In this document: positions 33,788 to 41,314 of the stretch, piece after piece
How the letters are laid out: the number at the start of each line of letters is the position of its first letter
Position numbering within the stretch: position 1 is the stretch's first letter
Source of the DNA: Mycobacteroides franklinii
GTDB taxonomy: Bacteria; Actinomycetota; Actinomycetes; Mycobacteriales; Mycobacteriaceae
DNA: 64,000 nt
Direction: 5' to 3'
NCBI RefSeq assembly: GCF_002013895.1
Contig: NZ_MAFQ01000019.1
Location: 1 to 64,000 of the forward strand
Made by a program: the position numbers and the translations under genes
The notes under the pieces: generated by a model
Seen by the model: the letters and a program-made list of their open reading frames with translations, nothing else
Told to the model about the DNA's origin: nothing
Databases searched by the model: none

Positions 33788-34432
33788 ATGGGCGACGTGC
33801 CGATACCGCCGTTCGCGGATGGTGCTTCTGCGCGCCGGTTCTGGCGGTTGCTGTTGTTGTTCTTGCACCAGGCGAAGCGTCCCGGTGAGTCTGTGTCGCT
33901 CCACCACTTCCTGCTGGCGATGACGATCGATGAACATTCCCCGGATCGAGACGGTGCGCGGTGTTCATCATGCACGCAGCCGTACCCGTGCCGGACGGTT
34001 CTGCGGGTCGTACTTTTCGCCCGATTCCCCGTCGACTGGACCCCGCACGGTCTGTCGGCGCTGCTTGTCGACGTGGGGTTGCTCAGTCAATCCGCGACGT
34101 TCACGTCCACGAGCTGGGACTGGTACGACAGTGACTATTCCGAGCACATCAGCCGGGACGCGGACACCGGTGAGTGGAGTCGCCGTCGACACGGTAAGGG
34201 CGAGAACTACGAGAACGTGTTGCCGGTCGGTGATGACGCCGCGATGTGTCGGTACATCGCGGGCTACACCTTCAGCAGCCACCCGTTTCCTTTCGGGTGG
34301 GCTGTCGATCCGCGGGAGGTCACCGATGCTCGCGCCGGGACGCCCGCCGCGCTCCAGTATTGGGGCGAGCATTCGCAGTACCCCTACATTGCGAGCCACA
34401 TCGATTGTGGGACCGCGGAGTCAGATTCGTGA
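33788..34432 (+). CDS. Hypothetical protein, lineage-specific
   Basis: A 214-residue soluble protein rich in Trp, Tyr and Asp (SWDWYDSDYSEHI, GENYENVLPVGDDAAMCRYIAGY). It has several Cys (CSSCTQPYPC) that could bind a metal, though I do not recognise a domain. It begins 9 bp after the ferritin-like gene, so it may share its transcript. H37Rv has no gene of this kind here in my recollection. Confidence 0.6.
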   Translation: MGDVPIPPFADGASARRFWRLLLLFLHQAKRPGESVSLHHFLLAMTIDEHSPDRDGARCSSCTQPYPCRTVLRVVLFARFPVDWTPHGLSALLVDVGLLSQSATFTSTSWDWYDSDYSEHISRDADTGEWSRRRHGKGENYENVLPVGDDAAMCRYIAGYTFSSHPFPFGWAVDPREVTDARAGTPAALQYWGEHSQYPYIASHIDCGTAESDS

Positions 34433-34447
34433 AACAGGCGGGGCCGT

Positions 34448-35179
34448 CTACTTGGCGCAGCGGGCGATGATGCCGTTGTTGCTCTGCACCGCCAGCATCT
34501 GGTTCGCGCTGTTGGTGATCGAGCAGTTGACCTGGCTGGCGAAGCTCGTCGCGGTGATCGAACCACCGGTGATTCCGGGACTCGGGGTGACGATCATCGT
34601 CCATGGCAGGGAGGCGCCGAGCACCGTGCGGGTCACGCCGTTGCCATCGGTGTAGGTGATCGTCAGCAGATCACCCGGGGTCTGGTTGCCGGTCACGTAG
34701 TACGCGAACGCCGCAGGTGTGATGGGCCGCTGGCCTTCCGGCGGCAGCATCGGGTTGGACGGGGGCGGCTCGGGCGGGGGTGCCTCCGTGGAGGGCTCCA
34801 CGGTCGGCGTTTCCTGCACGGGCGTGCTCGTCACGGTGGTCGTGGAGGGTTTCGCGGACGACGTCGCGGACGGAGGCGGCGGAGGGGGAGTCGTCGTCAC
34901 CGGTGTCAGCGAAGGCACGGGCGTGGTGACCGCGGCAGCGGGTGGTTTGTCGTTGCCGCCGCTGAGCACGACTGCCGTCGCGATCACGGCGATCGCGAAC
35001 ACGGCCCCGGCTATCGACGCGACCCATTTCCAGTTCTCGTTGGAACCCGGCGGCCTGTACTCGAAGTCCTCGTCAAGACCCGAGTACTCCGTGTACTGCG
35101 GGGCAGTCTCGGAGTTGTACGGATCGTCGTGGGGCTCGTAGTCGTGCGAGTACCGAGAATCTCCGCGATAACCGACCAT
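34448..35179 (-). CDS. Single-pass membrane protein with Pro/Thr-rich linker and MmpS-like domain (Rv3209-like)
   Basis: A 243-residue protein. The cytoplasmic N-terminus (1-50) is acidic and Tyr-rich, one membrane helix lies at about 53-72 (SIAGAVFAIAVIATAVVL), then a long Thr/Pro linker runs to about 150. The C-terminal beta domain has LTITYTDGNGVTR and ATSFASQVNCSITN, as in MmpS proteins, with two Cys that may pair. It probably sits in the periplasm-facing envelope. AGAGGAAG precedes the ATG. Confidence 0.8.
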   Translation of the reverse strand: MVGYRGDSRYSHDYEPHDDPYNSETAPQYTEYSGLDEDFEYRPPGSNENWKWVASIAGAVFAIAVIATAVVLSGGNDKPPAAAVTTPVPSLTPVTTTPPPPPPSATSSAKPSTTTVTSTPVQETPTVEPSTEAPPPEPPPSNPMLPPEGQRPITPAAFAYYVTGNQTPGDLLTITYTDGNGVTRTVLGASLPWTMIVTPSPGITGGSITATSFASQVNCSITNSANQMLAVQSNNGIIARCAK

Positions 35180-35335
35180 TATCAGCGCTTCCTCTCAGCC
35201 CCATGTCAAATGTTAAACCTGGTACAGATGTTACTGCTGTGACTAACGGTCGGCTGCGATCATGCGAGGTGTGTCGGCCCAGACGGCGTCGGCTAACCTC
35301 TGCAGTACACGCTCAATGACCTGGAAGGTACCCTG

Positions 35336-35560
35336 GTGGAGATCAAGATCGGTGTCACAGATAGCCCGCGCGAGCTGGTCATTTCTAGCGATCAGGCCCC
35401 GGCTGACGTCGAGAAGGTCGTATCGGCGGCGCTGGCCAAGGAGTCGGATGTGCTGCAACTCACCGACCAGAAGGGGCGCAAGTACCTGATCGCGGCAGCC
35501 CGGATCGCCTACGTGGAAATCGGCGTGGCTGACGCGCGTCGCGTCGGCTTCAGCGGCTAG
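35336..35560 (+). CDS. DUF3107 protein (TB9.4, Rv3208A-like)
   Basis: A 74-residue protein with IKIGVTDSPRELVI, a central KEVSAAL-like helix (EKVVSAALAKESDVL) and KGRKYLIAAARIAYVEIG. It is a small mycobacterial DUF3107 protein known as a T-cell antigen in M. tuberculosis, with no assigned biochemical role. Start is GTG 35336. It converges on the TetR gene with 4 bp of overlap. Confidence 0.9.
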   Translation: MEIKIGVTDSPRELVISSDQAPADVEKVVSAALAKESDVLQLTDQKGRKYLIAAARIAYVEIGVADARRVGFSG

Positions 35561-36243
35561 CCCAGCGGCTGAAGCGGCACGTGTGAGAGCCCGCCCCAGG
35601 CGAATCCGACGGTCGCATTGACGGCGTCGTCTTTGGAGATGGGCTTCTCATTGTCCAGCCAGTACCGCGCGCTGACCTGGCTGATCCCCACCAGGCCGAC
35701 GGCCACCATGCGGGCATGGTGGGGATCCAGCCCGGAATCGTGGCTAACCAGGTCGAATACCGCATCGGTGCAGGCGCTGATGGCGCCCTCGACCCGCTCG
35801 GTGACCTGAGGGACGCCCACGAGATCGTTCTCGAAGATCAGGCGGTAGCCCTGGCTGTCGTGCTCGACGAAATCGAAGAATGCCATCACTGCCGCGCGTA
35901 GCCGCTGACGGTTGTCGGTGGTGGTGCGTAGCGCCTGCCGCACACTGGAGACCAGATTGTCGGCGTGCTTGTTCAGCACGGCCAGGTACAGCTCCAGCTT
36001 GCTCGGAAAGTGTTGGTAAAGAACGGGTTTACTTACGCCCGCGCGTTCGGCGATCTCGTCCATGCCGGCGGCGTGGTAGCCGCGGTCGACGAATATCTCG
36101 CTGGCAGACCCGACCAACTGGCCGCGCCGCTCGTCGCGAGGCAGTCGCCCACCACGTCGTGTGTTTCCCTGAGTTGAATCCTGCGTCGCCACCGTCGAGT
36201 TCACCGCGCCCCGACGCCCGGCCAGATTCGCAAGATCACGCAT
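35557..36243 (-). CDS. TetR/AcrR-family transcriptional regulator (Rv3208-like)
   Basis: A protein of about 228 residues with an N-terminal TetR HTH (IFVDRGYHAAGMDEIAERAG, then VSKPVLYQHFPSKLELY) and a helical ligand-binding C-terminal part. Its first 40 residues are a low-complexity leader (VATQDSTQGNTRRGGRLP). Start ATG 36243 is chosen; an upstream in-frame start at 36294 is possible. The inducer and targets are unknown; self-regulation is typical for the family. Confidence 0.9.
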   Translation of the reverse strand: MRDLANLAGRRGAVNSTVATQDSTQGNTRRGGRLPRDERRGQLVGSASEIFVDRGYHAAGMDEIAERAGVSKPVLYQHFPSKLELYLAVLNKHADNLVSSVRQALRTTTDNRQRLRAAVMAFFDFVEHDSQGYRLIFENDLVGVPQVTERVEGAISACTDAVFDLVSHDSGLDPHHARMVAVGLVGISQVSARYWLDNEKPISKDDAVNATVGFAWGGLSHVPLQPLG

Positions 36244-36441
36244 GTCCTTATCCTCTGCGCGCACACGACTACATGGTCGCCTACGCCATCTCACTCAAGC
36301 GGCAATTCAATCCGCTTAAACCCGAACTACAGACAGTACTCCTGGCGCCTGGCGGCGTGCCCGAGGCGGGATGGCCTGTCGCTATGCCATTCTTGCTGCG
36401 TGACCTACGACCGGCACCAATGGGCGCATAATCGTAGGTCC

Positions 36442-37497
36442 ATGCCAGAAACCTTGGACGACTCCCTTCGCCCGGTCGGCTCATCAATGAGTCGACTGTC
36501 GGTACAGGAATCCGCCGAACGCTATGAGCCGCTGCGCGCCCAGCGCGATCCGCTCGCCGAGGGCAGTGGACGAGTCCGCTCTGATCGGCGCGACCGCGAA
36601 CGCTGGCGCAAGCAGACCTGGCTCGGACGTTTCATCTCCACGTATGGATGGCGCGCCTACGCCATCCCGCTGCTGGTCGCGCTGACTGTTTTCGTTGGCT
36701 ACCAAACCGTCACACAGCGTGACCATGTCCACGGCGGTGCCGACGGTCCTAACGAGCCGGTGGCCGATCCGCCCTCTATCGGCGCACTGGGCGACGCCAT
36801 CATTGGCGCGCCGCCGAAGGGCCTCACGCAATTCGATGCGAGCCTGCCCGACGGGGTGCTGCCGGAAGGGGAACCCTTCACTGCTCAGGGCGCAAGGACG
36901 TGGCACATTGTGCCGGGCACCACGCCCCAGGTCGGACAGGGCGCCGCAAAGGTCTTCTCGTACACCATCGAGGTCGAGGACGGCATCGACACAATGGGTT
37001 TCGGTGGCGATGAGGCATTCGCGCGGATGGCTACGCAGACCTTGGCCAGCCAGAAGAGCTGGACACACAACCCCCAATTCGCCTTCATCCGAGTCGATTC
37101 CGGCACCCCAGATTTTCGTATCTCGCTGACCTCGCCGGACACCGTCCGTGAAGGTTGTGGGTACGAGATTCAACTCGAATCCTCGTGTTACAACCCGCGT
37201 TATGGCGAGAACGGCGAGCAGCGTGTTTTCATCAACGAGGCGCGCTGGGTGCGCGGCGCGGTCCCGTTCCAGGGCGACATCACCTCCTATCGCCAGTACG
37301 TCATCAACCACGAGGTCGGCCATGCCATCGGCTACCGCAGCCACGAGCCCTGCGAGCAAGACCAACAGTTGGCGCCGGTGATGATGCAGCAGACGTTCAG
37401 CACCAGCAATGACGTCGCGGCGAAGTTCGATCCCGACTCGATCAAGCCCGACGGTAAGACCTGCCGCACCAACCCCTGGCCGTATCCGATTCCGTAG
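36442..37497 (+). CDS. DUF3152 membrane-anchored putative metalloprotease (Rv3207c-like)
   Basis: A protein of 351 residues with a cytoplasmic basic N-terminus, one membrane segment (about 72-90, YAIPLLVALTVFVGY) and an extracytoplasmic domain. That domain carries an HExxHxxGxxxH zinc site in HEVGHAIGYRSH (about 290-301), the metzincin-type pattern. Two cysteine pairs (GCGYE, SSCYN, PCEQ) may form disulphides. This suggests a secreted-face protease; no substrate is known. ATG 36442 is preferred. Confidence 0.85.
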   Translation: MPETLDDSLRPVGSSMSRLSVQESAERYEPLRAQRDPLAEGSGRVRSDRRDRERWRKQTWLGRFISTYGWRAYAIPLLVALTVFVGYQTVTQRDHVHGGADGPNEPVADPPSIGALGDAIIGAPPKGLTQFDASLPDGVLPEGEPFTAQGARTWHIVPGTTPQVGQGAAKVFSYTIEVEDGIDTMGFGGDEAFARMATQTLASQKSWTHNPQFAFIRVDSGTPDFRISLTSPDTVREGCGYEIQLESSCYNPRYGENGEQRVFINEARWVRGAVPFQGDITSYRQYVINHEVGHAIGYRSHEPCEQDQQLAPVMMQQTFSTSNDVAAKFDPDSIKPDGKTCRTNPWPYPIP

Positions 37498-37581
37498 CGG
37501 CCCCGGTCCTGACCCCGGGAAGGGTTGGCATCCCGATACTGTTGATGCAGCTGTAGCCCTCACACCACCCCAGGAGTCACG

Positions 37582-38757
37582 GTGCCCACATTGCCGCCGT
37601 TGGTAAGTCCCGCCGCGGAACTGACCCGCGAAGAAGTCGCCCGGTACAGCCGGCATCTCATCATTCCCGACCTTGGCGTGGACGGGCAGAAACGCCTCAA
37701 GAACGCCAAGGTGCTCGTCATCGGCGCCGGGGGCCTTGGATCCCCGACGCTGCTCTACCTCGCCGCCGCGGGCGTCGGCACCATCGGCATCGTCGAGTTC
37801 GACGTGGTCGACGAGTCCAACCTGCAGCGTCAGATCATCCACGGCCAGTCCGATATCGGCAGGTCCAAGGCTCAGAGCGCGCGGGATTCGGTGTTGGAGA
37901 TCAACCCGCTTGTCGAGGTGCGACTCCACGAGCTGCGGTTGGAGCCGGATAACGCGGTCAACCTGTTCCAGCAGTACGACCTGATCCTGGACGGCACCGA
38001 CAACTTCGCGACCCGCTACTTGGTCAACGATGCTGCGGTGCTCGCGCACAAGCCATATGTGTGGGGTTCCATCTACCGTTTCGAGGGCCAGGTATCGGTT
38101 TTCTGGGAGGACGCGCCCGACGGGCTCGGCCTGAATTACCGCGATCTTTACCCCGAGCCGCCGCCTCCGGGCATGGTGCCCTCCTGCGCGGAGGGCGGCG
38201 TGCTGGGCATCCTGTGCGCCTCTATTGCTTCGGTGATGGGCACCGAGGCCATCAAGCTGATCACCGGAATCGGTGACTCGCTGCTCGGCCGGCTCACGGT
38301 GTACGACGCGCTCGACATGACGTACCGCACCATCAAGATCCGCAAGGACCCGGCGACGCCCGAGATCACCGAGCTCATCGACTACGACGCGTTCTGCGGC
38401 GTGATCAGCGATGAGGCCTCCGCCGCCGTCGCCGATTCCACTATCACCCCCCGTGAGCTGCGCGAATTGCTCGACGCCGATAAGAAGGTGGCGTTGATCG
38501 ACGTGCGTGAACCGGTCGAGTGGGACATCGTCCACATCGACGGTGCCGAGCTGGTTCCCAAGTCGACCCTCGAGTCGGGCGACGGCCTCGCCAAGCTGCC
38601 GCAGGACCGTCAGGCGGTGCTGTACTGCAAGACGGGGATTAGGTCGGCAGAGGCGCTTGTGGCCGTGAAGAAGGCCGGTTTCGCGGACGCGGTGCACCTG
38701 CAGGGCGGCATCGCCGCCTGGGCCAAGCAGGTGGACCCCGACATGGTCATGTACTGA
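37582..38757 (+). CDS. moeZ: Adenylyltransferase/sulfurtransferase MoeZ
   Basis: This 391-residue, two-domain protein has an N-terminal ThiF/MoeB E1-like domain: nucleotide loop GAGGLGSPT (about 49-57), FDVVDESNLQRQ, DGTDNF and a conserved Cys in PSCAEGG (about 200). A C-terminal rhodanese domain carries the active Cys in YCKTGIRS (about 347). It adenylates the C-terminal Gly of ubiquitin-like sulfur carriers (MoaD, CysO) and passes sulfur to them, feeding molybdopterin and the CysO/CysM cysteine route. Start is GTG 37582. Confidence 0.95.
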   Translation: MPTLPPLVSPAAELTREEVARYSRHLIIPDLGVDGQKRLKNAKVLVIGAGGLGSPTLLYLAAAGVGTIGIVEFDVVDESNLQRQIIHGQSDIGRSKAQSARDSVLEINPLVEVRLHELRLEPDNAVNLFQQYDLILDGTDNFATRYLVNDAAVLAHKPYVWGSIYRFEGQVSVFWEDAPDGLGLNYRDLYPEPPPPGMVPSCAEGGVLGILCASIASVMGTEAIKLITGIGDSLLGRLTVYDALDMTYRTIKIRKDPATPEITELIDYDAFCGVISDEASAAVADSTITPRELRELLDADKKVALIDVREPVEWDIVHIDGAELVPKSTLESGDGLAKLPQDRQAVLYCKTGIRSAEALVAVKKAGFADAVHLQGGIAAWAKQVDPDMVMY

Positions 38758-38868
38758 TCGGTTCGAGAACAGCAACAGTCACATATCGCGGGACTAACTC
38801 CCTGTGACCGCCGACACGAACACCGAGCGAACACAACCCAGTTCATTGCAGGCGGTAACGTATCCCGC

Positions 38869-39723
38869 GTGACAGTGGACCGCCCACCCGAGCACGTGCT
38901 CGCGACTTACGGGCTCAGCGGCGTCAAGCCAGTCCAGCTCGGCCCCACTTGGGAGGGCGGCTGGCGCTGCGGTGAAGTGGTGTTGTCCCTGGTAGCGGAC
39001 CATGCGCGTGCTGCGTGGTCGGCCAAGGTGCGCGACACTCTGTTCGTCGACGGGGTACGGCTGGCGCGACCGGTCCGCTCCACCGATGGACGGTATGTCG
39101 TATCGGGTTGGCGCGCGGACACATTCGTCGCCGGCGCGCCCGAGCCCCGGCATGACGAGGTCGTATCGCTGTCGGTGCGCCTCCATGAGGCCACCTCCAA
39201 GCTGGAGCGTCCCCGATTCCTGACTCAGCCTCCGGTGGCGCCGTGGGCTGATGTCGACGTGTTCATCGCCGCCGATCGCGCGGCCTGGGAAGACCGGCCG
39301 CTGCAGTCGTGGCCTTCGGCGGCCCGGGTATCGCCCGGTTCACCCGACGGTCAGCGATCCATCGACCTGATCAACCAATTGGCGAGCCTGCGCCGGCCCA
39401 CCAAGAGCCCGCCGCAGCTGGTGCACGGAGACCTTTACGGCACTGTGCTTTTCGCGGGTGCCGCCGCACCCGGCATCACCGATATCACGCCGTACTGGCG
39501 TCCCGCCTCCTGGGCGGCCGGTGTTGCCGTGGTGGATGCGCTGTCGTGGGGCGATGCCGATGACGGTCTCATCGAACGTTGGGCGACACTGCCGGAGTGG
39601 CCCCAGATGCTGTTGCGGGCGTTGATCTTCCGATTGGCCGTGCATGCTCTGCATCCGCGTTCCTCGTCGCAGTCCTTCCCGGGGCTGGCACGGACCGCGG
39701 CTCTGGTGCGTCTGACCCTCTAG
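38869..39723 (+). CDS. TIGR02569-family actinobacterial protein (Rv3205c-like)
   Basis: A 284-residue protein with VLATYGLSGVKPVQLGPTWEGG at the start, DGRYVVSGW, LVHGDLYGTV and YWRPASWAAGVAVVDALSW. The HGDLYG and DxxxYW elements recall the catalytic and metal loops of aminoglycoside phosphotransferase-like kinases, so it may be a divergent small-molecule kinase; that is inference. It is conserved in mycobacteria at this place. GTG 38869 is the annotated start. Confidence 0.85.
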   Translation: MTVDRPPEHVLATYGLSGVKPVQLGPTWEGGWRCGEVVLSLVADHARAAWSAKVRDTLFVDGVRLARPVRSTDGRYVVSGWRADTFVAGAPEPRHDEVVSLSVRLHEATSKLERPRFLTQPPVAPWADVDVFIAADRAAWEDRPLQSWPSAARVSPGSPDGQRSIDLINQLASLRRPTKSPPQLVHGDLYGTVLFAGAAAPGITDITPYWRPASWAAGVAVVDALSWGDADDGLIERWATLPEWPQMLLRALIFRLAVHALHPRSSSQSFPGLARTAALVRLTL

Positions 39724-39732
39724 TTCCTCGCC

Positions 39733-39777
39733 GAGCGTGAGCGTCTGCGTGACGTAGAGCACACTCTGCTCACGCTC
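39733..39777. repeat. Inverted repeat upstream of narK
   Basis: GAGCGTGAGC (39733-39742) and its exact reverse complement GCTCACGCTC (39768-39777) flank a 25-nt spacer, 10 bp after the stop of the previous gene. It may be a weak terminator or a regulatory dyad for the nitrate operon. I could not recognise a GlnR box with confidence. Confidence 0.5.
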
Positions 39778-39862
39778 ACATGACAGACTGATGTGAGCGA
39801 GATGTGATGGCTCGGTCATCGCCAGCAGCGCCGCCGCAACAAGATTTTCCTACCTTGCTTGC

Positions 39863-41314
39863 ATGGCGAACAAAACGGCAGCAGCCCCAATTGCACGGCG
39901 CGGACGCTGGATTGAGAACTGGGATCCCGAGGACGTCGTCGCCTGGGACAACGGTGGCGCGAAAGTCGCGCGGCGCAACCTGATCTGGTCGGTGGTGGCC
40001 GAGCACGTCGGGTTCTCGGTGTGGTCCATCTGGTCGGTGATGGTCTTGTTCATGCCGCAGAACGTCTATCACATCGACGCCGCTGGAAAGTTCTTCCTGG
40101 TGGCCATGCCGACACTGGTAGGCGCGGTATTGCGCTTGCCGTACACCTTCGCCACCGCCTGGTTCGGCGGTCGCAACTGGACCGTCTTCAGCGCCCTGGT
40201 GCTGGCGGTCCCCACCTCGCTGACGCTGTATTTCATGGCGCACCCCGAGACCTCGTACACCACCTTCATGATCGTTGCTGCGGTCGCTGGATTAGGCGGC
40301 GGAAACTTCGCCTCCTCGATGACCAATATCAACGCCTTCTACCCGCAACGGTTCAAGGGCTGGGCCCTTGGCCTCAACGCCGGCGGCGGGAACATCGGAG
40401 TGCCAGTGATCCAGGTCATCGGCCTGCTGGTCATCGCCACCGTCGGGAACCGCTCACCGCATTGGGTGGCCGCCATCTACCTCGTGTTGATCGCGTTCGC
40501 TGCCGTGGGTGCGGCACTGTTCATGGACAACCTGGCCAACCAGAAGACCGATGGGCGCTCGCTGATCGACGTGATGAAGTTCCGGGACTCGTGGATCATC
40601 GCCTTCCTCTACATCGGCACATTCGGTTCCTTCATCGGGTTCAGCTTCGCGTTCGGTCAGGTGCTGCAGCTCAACTTCCTTGCCGGGCTGGCGCACAGTG
40701 GCTTGACCCCGGCTCAGGCCGCGGCGCAGGCCTCACTGCACGCCGCCCAGATCGCCTTCATCGGACCGCTGCTCGGCTCGCTCGCCCGTCCGTTTGGCGG
40801 TTGGCTGTCGGACCGCACCGGTGGCGGCACGATCTCGCTGTACGCATTCGTTGCGATGATTTTCGGTGCCGGAATTCTGGTGGCGGCGGGAACGGTGAGC
40901 GACCGCGCGGGCGGTGCGCCCTCCGGAGCCATCATGACCGCCTACGTCACCGGATTCATCGTCTTGTTCATCGTCTCCGGAATCGGCAATGGCTCGGTCT
41001 ACAAGATGATTCCGTCGGTTTTCGCGGCGAAGGCGCGCAGTGCCGGGCACGACGAGACCTGGTCGCGGACCATGTCGGGTGCGTTGATCGGGGTGGCCGG
41101 AGCGATCGGCGCACTGGGCGGTGTCGCCATCAACCTGGTGCTCCGCGCCTCGTACCTCAGCGCCGCCAAGTCGGCGACCATGGCCTTCTGGGTTTTCCTC
41201 GCATTCTATGTCGTCTGCGCCCTGGTCACCTGGTACGCGTACGTGCGTCGCCCCGTCGGCGAGGCTGTGGTGGCGACGCCCAGCATCAGTGCGAAAAATG
41301 AAGTGGCGGTGTGA
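39863..41314 (+). CDS. narK: Nitrate/nitrite transporter of the MFS family
   Basis: This 483-residue protein has the NarK signature of major facilitator nitrate/nitrite carriers: AGLGGGNFASSMTNINAFYPQ, where the glycine-rich helix lines the pore, and ALGLNAGGGNIGVPVIQ, the second such motif. About 12 membrane segments alternate throughout. It is the first gene of an assimilation operon with nirBD. Whether it moves nitrate or nitrite cannot be told from sequence. It overlaps the nirB start by 4 bp (GTGA). Confidence 0.93.
   Translation: MANKTAAAPIARRGRWIENWDPEDVVAWDNGGAKVARRNLIWSVVAEHVGFSVWSIWSVMVLFMPQNVYHIDAAGKFFLVAMPTLVGAVLRLPYTFATAWFGGRNWTVFSALVLAVPTSLTLYFMAHPETSYTTFMIVAAVAGLGGGNFASSMTNINAFYPQRFKGWALGLNAGGGNIGVPVIQVIGLLVIATVGNRSPHWVAAIYLVLIAFAAVGAALFMDNLANQKTDGRSLIDVMKFRDSWIIAFLYIGTFGSFIGFSFAFGQVLQLNFLAGLAHSGLTPAQAAAQASLHAAQIAFIGPLLGSLARPFGGWLSDRTGGGTISLYAFVAMIFGAGILVAAGTVSDRAGGAPSGAIMTAYVTGFIVLFIVSGIGNGSVYKMIPSVFAAKARSAGHDETWSRTMSGALIGVAGAIGALGGVAINLVLRASYLSAAKSATMAFWVFLAFYVVCALVTWYAYVRRPVGEAVVATPSISAKNEVAV

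Noticed and set aside
36484..38775. A 763-codon open frame on the minus strand
   Set aside because: It lies entirely antisense to the DUF3152 and moeZ genes, has no domain pattern, and is a GC-driven shadow frame.
39724..39862. A GlnR binding site upstream of narK
   Set aside because: Nitrogen control would be expected here, but no convincing GlnR-type double half-site could be read; only the inverted repeat at 39733-39777 is reported.
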